Below, in pieces: positions 54,981 through 63,158 of a stretch of DNA of 64,000 nt. A model generated the notes under the pieces. The model had not been told where the DNA came from. It did not search any database and was given only the letters and a program-made list of their open reading frames with translations. The DNA lies in NCBI GenBank assembly GCA_963826505.1, contig CAWGXG010000007.1, forward strand, positions 930,001 to 994,000, written 5' to 3'. The first letter of the stretch is position 1. Every line of letters starts with the position of its first letter. The translations under genes were made by a program, and so were the position numbers. This stretch comes from CAWGXG01 sp963826505 (GTDB taxonomy: Bacteria > Chloroflexota > Anaerolineae > Aggregatilineales > Aggregatilineaceae).

Positions 54981-55595
54981 CTACTCTTCTTCCGGGCCGG
55001 CTGCTTCACCCACGGCGAAGCGAGCGAACCGCCCAACGGCGATATTCTCGCCCAGGTCGGCGATGGCCTGCGTCACCATCTGGCCGATCGTGACGCTGTC
55101 ATCCTTGATGAATGGCTGCTCGAAGAGCACCAGGTCTTCGTAGAACTTCGCCATGCGGCCATCGATGATGCGGTCCAGGACGGCTTCGGGCTTGCCTTCG
55201 TCCAGGGCGCGGCGGCGCTGCAAATCGCGCTCGGCGTCGACGACGGCGCTGGGGACATCTTCGCGCTTGACGTACTGCGCGCCAAGATTGGCGATCTGAA
55301 GCGAAATGTCGTTGGCCAGAGTGCGGAACTGGTCGGTATTCGCGACGAAGTCCGTCTCACAGTTGAGCTCCAGCATCACCCCGAGCCGGTTGTTGTGATG
55401 CACGTAGGCGTGAACGATGCCCTCGTTGGTCGCGCGGCCTGCTTTTTTGGCGGCCTTCGCCATACCCTTTTCGCGCAGGTAATCGGCGGCTTTGGTCATG
55501 TCGCCGTCAAACTGCTCCAGAGCATTCTTGCAATCCAAAGGCCCGACGCCAGTCAAGTCGCGCAGTTCTTTGACCATCTTTGCGGAAATCGCCAT
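54981..55595 (-). CDS. tsf: Elongation factor Ts
   Basis: 204 residues, the short EF-Ts type. ISAKMVKELRDLTGVGPLDCKNAL is the N-terminal domain motif (TGAG-like MDCKKAL), and ELNCETDFVANTDQFRTLANDIS the core. Exchanges GDP on EF-Tu. It begins 3 nt after the rpsB stop. Confidence 0.96.
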   Translation of the reverse strand: MAISAKMVKELRDLTGVGPLDCKNALEQFDGDMTKAADYLREKGMAKAAKKAGRATNEGIVHAYVHHNNRLGVMLELNCETDFVANTDQFRTLANDISLQIANLGAQYVKREDVPSAVVDAERDLQRRRALDEGKPEAVLDRIIDGRMAKFYEDLVLFEQPFIKDDSVTIGQMVTQAIADLGENIAVGRFARFAVGEAAGPEEE

Positions 55596-55598
55596 CGC

Positions 55599-56471
55599 TT
55601 ACTTTTCCTCACTCTCTACTACGGTTTCGGTGTCCTCATCCTCGCCGTCGATGAAGTCCAGATCGCCGCTGCGCAGCTTCGCCAGGGTGGCTTCACCGAG
55701 ATAGGCTTCGTCGTCGTCGGCGTCGGCCATCACGGAAGCGAAATCTACGTCGCCTTCACCGATTTCATCGTCGTCCATGCGGGTCTTGCGCATGGCAATA
55801 CCTTCCAGCACGGCATCGGCCATCTTGCTGGTCAGCAGGCGAATGGCGCGGATCGCGTCATCGTTGGCGGGGATGATGTAATCAATCGGGTCGGGATCGC
55901 AGTTGGTATCGACCAGGGCGATCACCGGGATTTCCAGGATATTGGCTTCTTTGATCGCGGTCTCTTCACGGCGTACATCGACCACATACATCATATCGGG
56001 CAGGCGGGTCATGTCGCGCATACCGCCGAAACGCAGCTCTAACCGTTCCATCTTGCGGTCGAGCAGCAGGCGTTCTTTCTTGGTGAGCTGTTCGAAAACG
56101 CCCTCATCGCGCTGGCGTTCCAACATCTTCATGGTATCCAGGCGGCCCCGGACGGTGCGCCAGTTGGTGAGCGTCCCACCCAGCCAGCGCTGGTTGACAA
56201 AGGGCATACCGCAGCGTAGGGCTTCTTGCGCGATCGATTCTTGCGCCTGGCGCTTGGTCCCGACAAACAGCACAGAGCCACCGTCGGCCACTGTTTCGCG
56301 TACCTGATTGTAGATTTCGTCGATGAAAACGATCGTCTGCTGCAGGTCAATGATGTGGATGCCGTTGCGTTCGGTGAAGATGTACGGCTTCATCTTGGGG
56401 TTCCACTTGCGAGAGCGGTGCCCGAAGTGAACACCAGTTTCCAACAGTGATTTCATTGAGATTACGGGCAT
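55599..56471 (-). CDS. rpsB: 30S ribosomal protein S2
   Basis: 290 residues. MKSLLETGVHFGHRSRKWNPKMKPYIF and QRWLGGTLTNWRTVR are S2 hallmarks; the last 60 residues are an acidic extension (DDDEIGEGDVDF..) longer than in E. coli (241 residues). A strong aggagg site precedes the ATG. It leads the rpsB-tsf operon from the promoter at 56614-56642. Confidence 0.96.
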   Translation of the reverse strand: MPVISMKSLLETGVHFGHRSRKWNPKMKPYIFTERNGIHIIDLQQTIVFIDEIYNQVRETVADGGSVLFVGTKRQAQESIAQEALRCGMPFVNQRWLGGTLTNWRTVRGRLDTMKMLERQRDEGVFEQLTKKERLLLDRKMERLELRFGGMRDMTRLPDMMYVVDVRREETAIKEANILEIPVIALVDTNCDPDPIDYIIPANDDAIRAIRLLTSKMADAVLEGIAMRKTRMDDDEIGEGDVDFASVMADADDDEAYLGEATLAKLRSGDLDFIDGEDEDTETVVESEEK

Positions 56472-56613
56472 GGAACACTTTCCTCCTGAATTGTGTTTGA
56501 GCGTTCACACCGTTCATCCTTTGCCGTCAATCCGGCGCCCGACCGGACAACACCGGCAAAGTCCCGATGTGTGAGATTTTTGGGCCGCGCCCAATGCGCG
56601 TGCCCGGCGGAGC

Positions 56614-56642
56614 ATTGTAGCATAAGCCTGGGGTCGTAACAA
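56614..56642 (-). promoter_or_regulatory. Promoter of rpsB-tsf
   Basis: On the minus strand TTGTTA and TACAAT are separated by 17 nt. The 130-nt leader to the rpsB ATG contains GC-rich hairpins that may bind S2, as is common for rpsB leaders. Confidence 0.65.
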
Positions 56643-56661
56643 GCCCCGGATGGGCGGAAAG

Positions 56662-56752
56662 CGATTCGCCACAGAGGTCGCGGAGAGCGCGGAGAAGGGG
56701 AGAGGAATGTGATTTCTCTTGTTTTCCTCCGCGTTCTCTGCGGTGAGCTTCA
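56662..56752. repeat. Intergenic inverted repeat, copy B
   Basis: Imperfect palindrome with arms cacagaggtcgcggagagcgcggag and ctccgcgttctctgcggtga. It resembles copy A at 38672-38762 and lies against the end of the thioredoxin gene. Confidence 0.75.
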
Positions 56753-56756
56753 GCCT

Positions 56757-57338
56757 TTAGGGACCATCCAATAACAGGGTAATGGCAGCCTCAAGTTGAT
56801 CGTCGGTCTGGTAGCCCAACAGCGCTTTCACGAACTGCCCCTGGGCATCCAGCAGCACGAACATGGGAATCCCTACGACGTTATATTTAGCGGCCAACGC
56901 ATTGGTGGACACTTGATCGACGTTCAAGGAATGGAAATCGATCCGGTCGCTGTACTTTTCTTCGAGTTGTCTCACGGACGAGCGCATGGAGTTGCAAACA
57001 CTTCACCACCACGCGTGAAACTCGATGAAATGCGGGACACCGCGATTCACTATAGTGTACGGCTCCGTGTTTTGCACGGGTGTAGCAAACATCGGTGCGA
57101 TCGCGGTCAGGGTCGCCATAGGACCCGACACGGGCGGGGCCAGCGTCGGAACGCTGATCGCGCTAAAGGCTGGCGTTTCGCTCGGCATGGGAACGGGTGG
57201 GGGCGTGGCCGGACTCGCGTTGGGGGTGGCCAGCATGGCCGCCGAGAGCAGCGCGTCGCGCTGTTGGGCGGTGCAGGCTGTCGCGACCAGCACGAGTGCC
57301 AGCCCCAGCACAACCCCTACGACAACGAAAGTTTTCAT
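56757..57338 (-). CDS. Thioredoxin-like lipoprotein with TGA at the first redox Cys (candidate UxxC selenoprotein)
   Basis: 193 residues if the TGA at 57005-57003 is read as Sec. The ATG at 57338 follows aggag. The N-terminus is a lipoprotein signal with Cys22 (LVATACTAQQ), then a long Pro/Thr/Ser linker. The thioredoxin domain runs NRGVPHFIEFHAWW-TGA-SVCNSMRSSVRQLEEKY, then IDFHSLNVDQ and YNVVGIPMFVLLD (cis-Pro loop). The TGA is codon 112, exactly where the first Cys of the WCxxC motif belongs; Cys115 is the second. Both sides are in one frame. UxxC thioredoxin-like selenoproteins are a known class. I found only weak stems downstream as SECIS. A single nonsense change of a TGC/TGT codon is the alternative. 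Confidence 0.75.
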
Positions 57339-57414
57339 CGACGAAGGCTCCTGTGACTTCTCGACCATCATTCGTATTGTACCGCACACTGGCGCTCAGG
57401 GGATGCCCTGCCGG

Positions 57415-58215
57415 TTAATCCTCTTTACCGGGACGCAGATGTTCGGTGTCCCAGCCCGCCATCTGTTCCATGAAGGCGTAGCTCGTCATGTCCATGTGAA
57501 TCGGCGTGAGCGAGACATAGCCGTTATGCGTGGCCCACAGATCGGTGCCTTCTTCTGTGGTATCACCGCTGGGCGGCGTGCCGCCGATCCAGTAATAGGG
57601 ACGCCCGTAAGGATCGATGCGCGTGATCAGTTCATCGTTGTAGGTGCGCAGCCCCTGCCGCACGATCTTGAAGCCCTTGATCTGATCCAGCGGCAGCGGG
57701 GGAACATTGACATTCAGCAAAGTCAGCGGGGGCAGATGGCGGTACCAGCCCTGCCCGACGATCTGCCGCGCGACCGCCGCGGCAGGGCTGTAGTCGGCAT
57801 CATCGGCGCTATCGGCCAGAGAGAATGCGATCGCGGGCTTGTGCCCGATCACGGCTTCGAAAGCGGCCGAGACCGTGCCGCTGTACGTCAGGTCCTGGCC
57901 CATGTTCGCGCCGCGATTGATGCCCGACACCACGAGATCGATCGGGCCGGGAACCAGTCCCAGCAGCGCCACTGCAACCGAATCCGAGGGCGAGTCTGAG
58001 GTGGCGTAGGCTTCGATGCCCGGCACGCCGAACGGCACGCGGTCGATGCGCAGCGGCTTGTGCATGGTCTTGCGGTGACCGATCGCGCTGCGATTTTCGA
58101 TGGGCGCGACGACGGTCACTTTTCCAAAGGGCAGCATCGCTTCGGCCAGCGCCTTGATGCCGGGCGCGTTGACGCCATCGTCATTCGATACAAGAATGTG
58201 CATGGTTTTTCCCAT
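57415..58215 (-). CDS. surE: 5'/3'-nucleotidase SurE
   Basis: 266 residues. HILVSNDDGVNAPGIKALAEAM contains the metal-binding SNDDG motif and the conserved asparagine; VVSGINRGANMGQDLTYSGTVSAAFEA is the SurE core. Removes phosphate from nucleoside monophosphates. The ATG at 58215 is preferred on its aggtgag site; the ATG at 58203 is a close alternative. Confidence 0.95.
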   Translation of the reverse strand: MGKTMHILVSNDDGVNAPGIKALAEAMLPFGKVTVVAPIENRSAIGHRKTMHKPLRIDRVPFGVPGIEAYATSDSPSDSVAVALLGLVPGPIDLVVSGINRGANMGQDLTYSGTVSAAFEAVIGHKPAIAFSLADSADDADYSPAAAVARQIVGQGWYRHLPPLTLLNVNVPPLPLDQIKGFKIVRQGLRTYNDELITRIDPYGRPYYWIGGTPPSGDTTEEGTDLWATHNGYVSLTPIHMDMTSYAFMEQMAGWDTEHLRPGKED

Positions 58216-58302
58216 TCTGATCTCACCTGAAGGTCTCGAATTCTGCGTGGTCTGGATTGTACCACGCCGCTCAGCCGCCCTTCCAATTCCATGAAAAAGC
58301 TC

Positions 58303-58331
58303 TTGTCAAGTGACTGGGGCTGTGCTATGAT
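58303..58331 (+). promoter_or_regulatory. Promoter of tRNA-Arg
   Basis: TTGTCA and TATGAT are separated by 17 nt, ending 17 nt before the tRNA. Confidence 0.75.
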
Positions 58332-58348
58332 CATCGCCACGCTGACCT

Positions 58349-58421
58349 GTGCCTGTAGCTCAGTGGATAGAGCGCTTGCCTACGGAGCAAGATGCCGGGG
58401 GTTCGAATCCCTCCAGGCACG
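58349..58421 (+). tRNA. tRNA-Arg (ACG)
   Basis: Cloverleaf with acceptor GTGCCTG/CAGGCAC, D-arm GCTC/GAGC, anticodon stem CTTGC/GCAAG around CTACGGA (anticodon ACG), and T-arm GGGGG-TTCGAAT-CCCTC (one G-U). The discriminator is G. The CCA is not encoded. Confidence 0.95.
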
Positions 58422-58423
58422 CC

Positions 58424-58459
58424 AAGACCGCCGGATGACTTTTCCGGCGGTCTTTTTTT
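58424..58459 (+). terminator. Terminator of tRNA-Arg
   Basis: AAGACCGCCGG pairs perfectly with CCGGCGGTCTT, loop of 9, followed by T7. Confidence 0.9.
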
Positions 58460-58488
58460 GTGTATCTCAGGGCGGGGTGAGCGGAATG

Positions 58489-59667
58489 TTACTGCACGGA
58501 TGGAAGCTGGCGCGTTTCGTCTGGCAGGACAATGAAGCCGCTCGTCATCGACTGAAGTGCCGTCGCGTAAGCGTCGGAGAGGTCCTGGCCGCCTAGCAAA
58601 TCCACATCGGGCGGCTCGGCCTGCAAGTTGGCGATGAACAGCGTGCCCGCGTCATCGTTGAGCAGCACGGTCAGCGCGCTGTGCGTGTTGCCCGCCGTGT
58701 CCGTGAACGTATACGCCACGCGATAGCCGCCATCCCATTCGTGAGTCAGTGGCAGCGCGCCCACGATCTGAGCGTCCGGCTCAGCATCCGTTACCCACGT
58801 TGAAGCGGCTGCCTCCGAGTCGATCGACACGTTCGGGACGGTCCACAGCCGCACCAGGTTTTTGCCATCCAGCCCGGGGATGGAGAACGTCACCGGGCGG
58901 CCCAACCCACCCGCTACCAGTTCCCACTCCGCCGGGTGTTTGAACACAAACCCCGACTCCTGATCGCTGTAAGCGGGCCAGTCTTGTGGCAGCACGAGCA
59001 GATCGTCATAGCCGTAGAACTGGGCTGCCACCAGGCTTTGCAGCAGGTCGAGCAGCACGGGGTTGTTGGCCGGAACGACGATGCGCGACATGAACAGCCA
59101 GTCACCATCCAGCCGGGCCGTGACACGTCCCAGATAGGGCAGGTCGTCCGCGACCAGATTGAAGTTCACTATCACGGAATCTTCGGTGATGGTCCGACCG
59201 GTTTCTTCCCAACTGCCATAGTCTCCCCATGCCGACGCGAAGTGTTCCGCATTCAGGAACTCGGTGCTGAACTGGTCAAGGGATTCGTATTGTACGCCCG
59301 GTTGGATATAGTTGTGAATGACGGCCAGGCGCTGGCCACTTTGCATGATCACGCGCGCAAATCCGCCGGTGGTCGTCGTGTCGCCTTCGTCGACTGTCCA
59401 ATCGGTTCCGGCGGGGCGAAACGTCTGGAAATAGCCGGTGCTGTGGATGTACGGCAGTTCGCCGCGCAGCTGCGGATCGGCTTGGGGTGTGGGAAACACG
59501 ATCGGTGTTGGCGCGGGCGTGTAATAGAGCGTGTCCGAGCTGCTGCTGGAGTTGCGTCCTGCGTTCGGGATGATCAGAGTCAGCACGAAGGTGAAGATGA
59601 GGATGAAGCCGATACCTGCCCCGATGAAGGTAGCTCGCCGGCGATTGCGTTTCGCATTGAACGACAT
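58489..59667 (-). CDS. Membrane-anchored extracellular protein of unknown function
   Basis: 392 residues. A basic N-terminus and a membrane helix near residues 13-35 (FIGAGIGFILIFTFVLTLII), then a serine/Thr/Pro linker with repeated proline-threonine, then a globular domain of about 330 residues in mixed strands (YLGRVTARLDGDWLFMSRIVVPANNPVLLDLLQSLV, WPAYSDQESGFVFKHPAEWELVAGGLG). The segment SGFVFKHPAEWE is reminiscent of the PsbP-like/DUF1795 fold. No firm family. Confidence 0.62.
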   Translation of the reverse strand: MSFNAKRNRRRATFIGAGIGFILIFTFVLTLIIPNAGRNSSSSSDTLYYTPAPTPIVFPTPQADPQLRGELPYIHSTGYFQTFRPAGTDWTVDEGDTTTTGGFARVIMQSGQRLAVIHNYIQPGVQYESLDQFSTEFLNAEHFASAWGDYGSWEETGRTITEDSVIVNFNLVADDLPYLGRVTARLDGDWLFMSRIVVPANNPVLLDLLQSLVAAQFYGYDDLLVLPQDWPAYSDQESGFVFKHPAEWELVAGGLGRPVTFSIPGLDGKNLVRLWTVPNVSIDSEAAASTWVTDAEPDAQIVGALPLTHEWDGGYRVAYTFTDTAGNTHSALTVLLNDDAGTLFIANLQAEPPDVDLLGGQDLSDAYATALQSMTSGFIVLPDETRQLPSVQ

Positions 59668-59776
59668 AGGGTCCTACTCCATAGAATGACCTGTGATGCC
59701 CGGCCCGTGATGCAGAGCGGGCTTGACGTGAACTCAAGTTGAAAACTATACCGCGAAACTGCGCAGAGGATAAGCC

Positions 59777-60124
59777 ATGTTTCCAGATCGTACTCCTAAT
59801 GCATCATCCGACGCGGTGCCGCCAGCGCCGGAAGAACCGGAAATTGAGCCGATTAGCCCTGAAGCCGCCGCGGCTCTGCTCGAAAGCGCGATCCAGCCCT
59901 ATCTGGACGACGAATGGCATATTCTGGATCGCAGCGCGTACGCGGTGCGGCTGACGCGCGGCATGCGCAACCTCGATGTGCGCGTTGACTTGTTAGGCCA
60001 GATCGAAAAGCAGGAGTCCGGCCTGTCGCCGCTGCAAGACAGCGGTCGCTTGATGGCCTGGATGCTGCTGCTGGTGACGCTGCTGGTCGTGATGGCCATT
60101 GCCACGGCGTTGGGGATCATCTAG
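59777..60124 (+). CDS. Small C-terminally anchored membrane protein
   Basis: 115 residues. Acidic Pro/Glu-rich N-terminus, a 70-residue soluble part (LESAIQPYLDDEWHILDRSAYAVRLTRGMRNLDVRVDLLGQIEK), and a C-terminal helix MAWMLLLVTLLVVMAIATALGII. No family recognised. It is divergent from the previous gene and lies about 100 nt upstream of the histidine kinase. Confidence 0.6.
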   Translation: MFPDRTPNASSDAVPPAPEEPEIEPISPEAAAALLESAIQPYLDDEWHILDRSAYAVRLTRGMRNLDVRVDLLGQIEKQESGLSPLQDSGRLMAWMLLLVTLLVVMAIATALGII

Positions 60125-60220
60125 CCTGCTCGCGCTGATCACATACTGAGAGCATACTCACCTGAAGTGTGCTAAGATACTCCCTGTCGGCGACAATTAT
60201 TCAGGGTTCTTTGATGTGCT

Positions 60221-61863
60221 ATGACTGGCTCCCACGAACTCGATAATCTACTTTATCGCAACCAGCTTTTGTCGCAAGAGATTCGACGGCGCGTCGACCA
60301 GATTACGGCGATCAACACGGTGGCCGCGACCGTCAGCCAATCGCTCGATCTCGATCGCACCCTTGAAACCGCATTGGCGGCGGTCCTCAACGTCATCCCC
60401 GTCGATTCCGCCGGGATCAGCCTGGTCGATGAGGCGGCGGGCGAGTTGGTGCTGCGCGCGCAGCGCGGCTGGCGCTACGATTTCGTCTCCACGCCGATGC
60501 GTATTCCGATCGGACACGGCATGTCGGGCGTGGCCGTCAAGAACGACGAAGTCGTGATCACGACGGGCGGCGTCGCGGACGATCCCCGGTTGGCGGTGCC
60601 CGAATTCGCGTTCGAGGGCGTGCTGGCACAGGTGCTGGCGCCGATGCACGCGCGCGGGCGCGTGGTGGGCATTCTCAGCGTGATGCACCACACGCCGTAC
60701 CAGTTCACCGAAGACGAAATCGGCGTGCTGCGCGCGATTGCCGATCAGGTGGGCATTGCGCTGGATAACGCGCGGCTCTACGAGAGCACCAAAGAGCAGT
60801 CGAGCCGCCTGAGCGCCGTGCTCAATTCGTCGGGCGACGCGATCATCGCCACCGATGGCAGCGGCCAGATTAATCTGGTTAATGCCACGGCTGAAGCGTT
60901 GTTCGACCTGAGCAAGGACGACTTGATCGGCATGCCGCTGCGCCAGGCCCCGCTGCATCCCCGGCTGCGGGCCGGACTGCAACGCGCCATGCGTCACGAG
61001 TCCGGAGGAAACACCGTGTTCGAGGTGACGCTCGACGACGGGCAGTTTTTGTCGGCCATCGTGTCGCGGGTGTACGCGCCGCAGCCCCTGGAAAGCGATT
61101 TGCACGCCGAAGGCTGGGTCATGGTGATTCAAGATGTGACTTATCTGCGCGAGGGCGAGCAGACGCGCGTTAACTTCATTCAGGCGGCGGCCCACGATTT
61201 GCGTAACCCGTTGGGCGTGACGCTCAACGCGCTGAATATGTTGCAGCGCGATCCCGACACGGCGACCGACGATCGCCGTGAGATCATTGCGATCGGGGTT
61301 CAGGGGCTGCACCGCATGCAGGATCTGATCGACAGCCTGCTCAACCTCGAACACATCGAAAGCGGTGTCGGGCTGAAGCGGGACGACATCGACGTGCGCG
61401 ACCTGATCGAGCGCGGCCTGATCGACATGTTGCAGAGTATGCAGCAGCGCGATCAAACGCTGCGCACCGATGTACCCGCCATATTGCCGACCATTCAGGG
61501 AGATATGCATTGGCTGCACCGTGCCCTGATCAACCTGCTTAGCAACGCCAACAAATACACCCCGCCCGGCGGTGAGATCGTGATCAGCGCCTATACCCAG
61601 GACGATGATCTCTATCTCGAAGTGAAGGATAACGGCCCCGGCATCCCGCCCGAAGCGCAAACCCGCCTGTTCGAGCGGTTTTACCGCGTGCCCGAACAGG
61701 CGAAAGACGTCAAAGGATCGGGGTTGGGTCTGGCGATCGTCAAGTCCGTGGTGGAACAACATGGCGGGCGTGTGTTCGTCCAGAGTCTACCGGAGAAGGC
61801 AGCATCTTCGGGATGATCTTCCCCGTGAGCATGCCTCAGCGCGTATCAGAAGACAGCAATTAG
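60221..61863 (+). CDS. GAF-PAS sensor histidine kinase, C-terminal frameshift
   Basis: About 547 residues when corrected. Residues 34-180 are a GAF domain, 195-310 a PAS domain, 315-380 HisKA with the phosphoacceptor His325 (AAAHDLRNPLGVT), and 420-end HATPase_c with N-box NLLSNANKYT, EVKDNGPGIP and GSGLGLAIVKSVVEQHGG. As given, the frame ends early at 61816 after VQSLPEKAASSG. The +1 frame just before it reads GEGSIFGMIFPVSMPQ and stops at 61861-61863, the normal HATPase end, so a 1-nt indel near 61790 is likely. No membrane segment was seen; cytoplasmic. Confidence 0.9.
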
Positions 61864-61894
61864 CATCCCCGGCAGGCAGGTAATCGCGCCCGGG

Positions 61895-62287
61895 TTATGG
61901 CGTGTCCTGCGGTTCGCCCAGGAACCGGTACACATGCTCCAGCAGTTGATCCGTCGTGATGGGCTTGGTCAGGTAACTATCTATGCCGGCTTCGCTGCCT
62001 GCTGGCAAGAAGAAGCTGCGCGCGTAGGCCGTCAGCAAAATGATAGGCGTGCGCGGGAGTTGACGCTCGGCCTCGATTTCCCGGATGTGCCGCGTCACGT
62101 CGATGCCGCTCATTTCTGGCATGGCGATATCCAGCACGATCAGATCGGGGTTTTGAGTCTCGAACTGGGTGATGCCCTCGCTGCCGTTATACGCGGTGAT
62201 CACGTTATACCCGCCATGCCGGAGAAAGCGCTTGACCAACTCAACGATCATGGGTTCATCGTCAATGACTAAAATCGTTTTACCCAT
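61895..62287 (-). CDS. Single-domain response regulator
   Basis: 130 residues. Complete receiver: acidic pair D9-D10 (VIDDEP), phosphoacceptor D53 (LIVLDIAMPEMSG), T86 region and K108 (YLTKPI). No output domain. Convergent with the kinase gene, 31 nt apart, so it may be its partner. Confidence 0.93.
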   Translation of the reverse strand: MGKTILVIDDEPMIVELVKRFLRHGGYNVITAYNGSEGITQFETQNPDLIVLDIAMPEMSGIDVTRHIREIEAERQLPRTPIILLTAYARSFFLPAGSEAGIDSYLTKPITTDQLLEHVYRFLGEPQDTP

Positions 62288-62359
62288 CGTCTTTACTCCA
62301 CCTTCCGCGATGAGACTCTTACGTTTACCAGCCTAGCAAATTGTCGGTCTCTACACAAC

Positions 62360-63134
62360 TTATGCCGGGCGGATGTTATGTCGCAGCCGCTCGGTGAGCG
62401 CCACGAAATCGGGCCGGTGGAGCAGGTCGAGCGAGCGCGGGCGCGGCAGCGGGACCGAGACATCCGCCACGATGCGCCCTGGTCTGGGACTCATGACCAG
62501 CACACGGTCCGCCAGCAGCACGGCTTCGGGGATGCTGTGCGTGACCATCAATACGGTTTTGCGGTGACGCGCCCAGATCCGTAGCAGTTCTTCGCTCATT
62601 TGCTCCCGTGTGAGTGCGTCCAGCGCGCCGAACGGCTCGTCCAGCAGCAGCACTTCCGGGTCGTGGATCAGGGCGCGCCCAATCGCGACTCGCTGTGCCA
62701 TTCCGCCCGACAGCGCCCCCGGATAGGTTTCCGAGAAGCCGTCTAGGCCCGTCAATTCCAGCATGGAGCGCGTGCGCCGGTCGCGTTCTTCGGCAGGCAT
62801 CCCCGACAATTCCAGAGGCAGCGCCAGGTTGCCGTACACGCGTGCGCCAGGGCATCAGGTTCGCCTTTTGGAACACGATCCCGATGCGGCGCTGCGGATG
62901 CGTGACCGGCTGTCCGTCCAGCAGCGCGACACCCTGCGTCGGATGCAGCAGCCCGGCCAGAATACGCAGCAGCGTACTTTTGCCACAGCCGCTTGGCCCG
63001 ACGATGCACACGAACGACTCTCGCGCCAGTCGCAGCGTGATCTCATCCAGGGCGGGCACGCTGCCGCGCGTCGTGCGGTAGCTGTGGCCGATCTGTTCGG
63101 CAGCCAGGATTACGCTGGCGGAGGCGTCGGTCAT
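62360..63134 (-). CDS. NMT1/SsuA-type ABC transporter ATPase, one frameshift
   Basis: About 257 residues when joined. The N-terminal piece (from 63134) has Walker A GPSGCGKSTLLRILAG and Q-loop VFQKANLMPWRT; the C-terminal piece has LSGGMAQRVAIGRAL, Walker B VLLLDEPFGALDALTRE and the H-loop MVTHSIPEAVLLADRV. The frame breaks by one base near 62842 (expected ..WRTVYGNLALPLELSG). Nitrate/sulfonate/taurine/hydroxymethylpyrimidine importer subfamily. It follows the binding protein gene in the same direction. Confidence 0.9.
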
Positions 63135-63158
63135 CGCGGCATCATTCCGGCAAGAAGC

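Noticed and set aside
60248..61762. A 504-codon open frame antisense to the histidine kinase.
   Set aside because: Mirror of the kinase reading frame; no domain, no ribosome site, opposite a clear GAF-PAS-HisKA gene.
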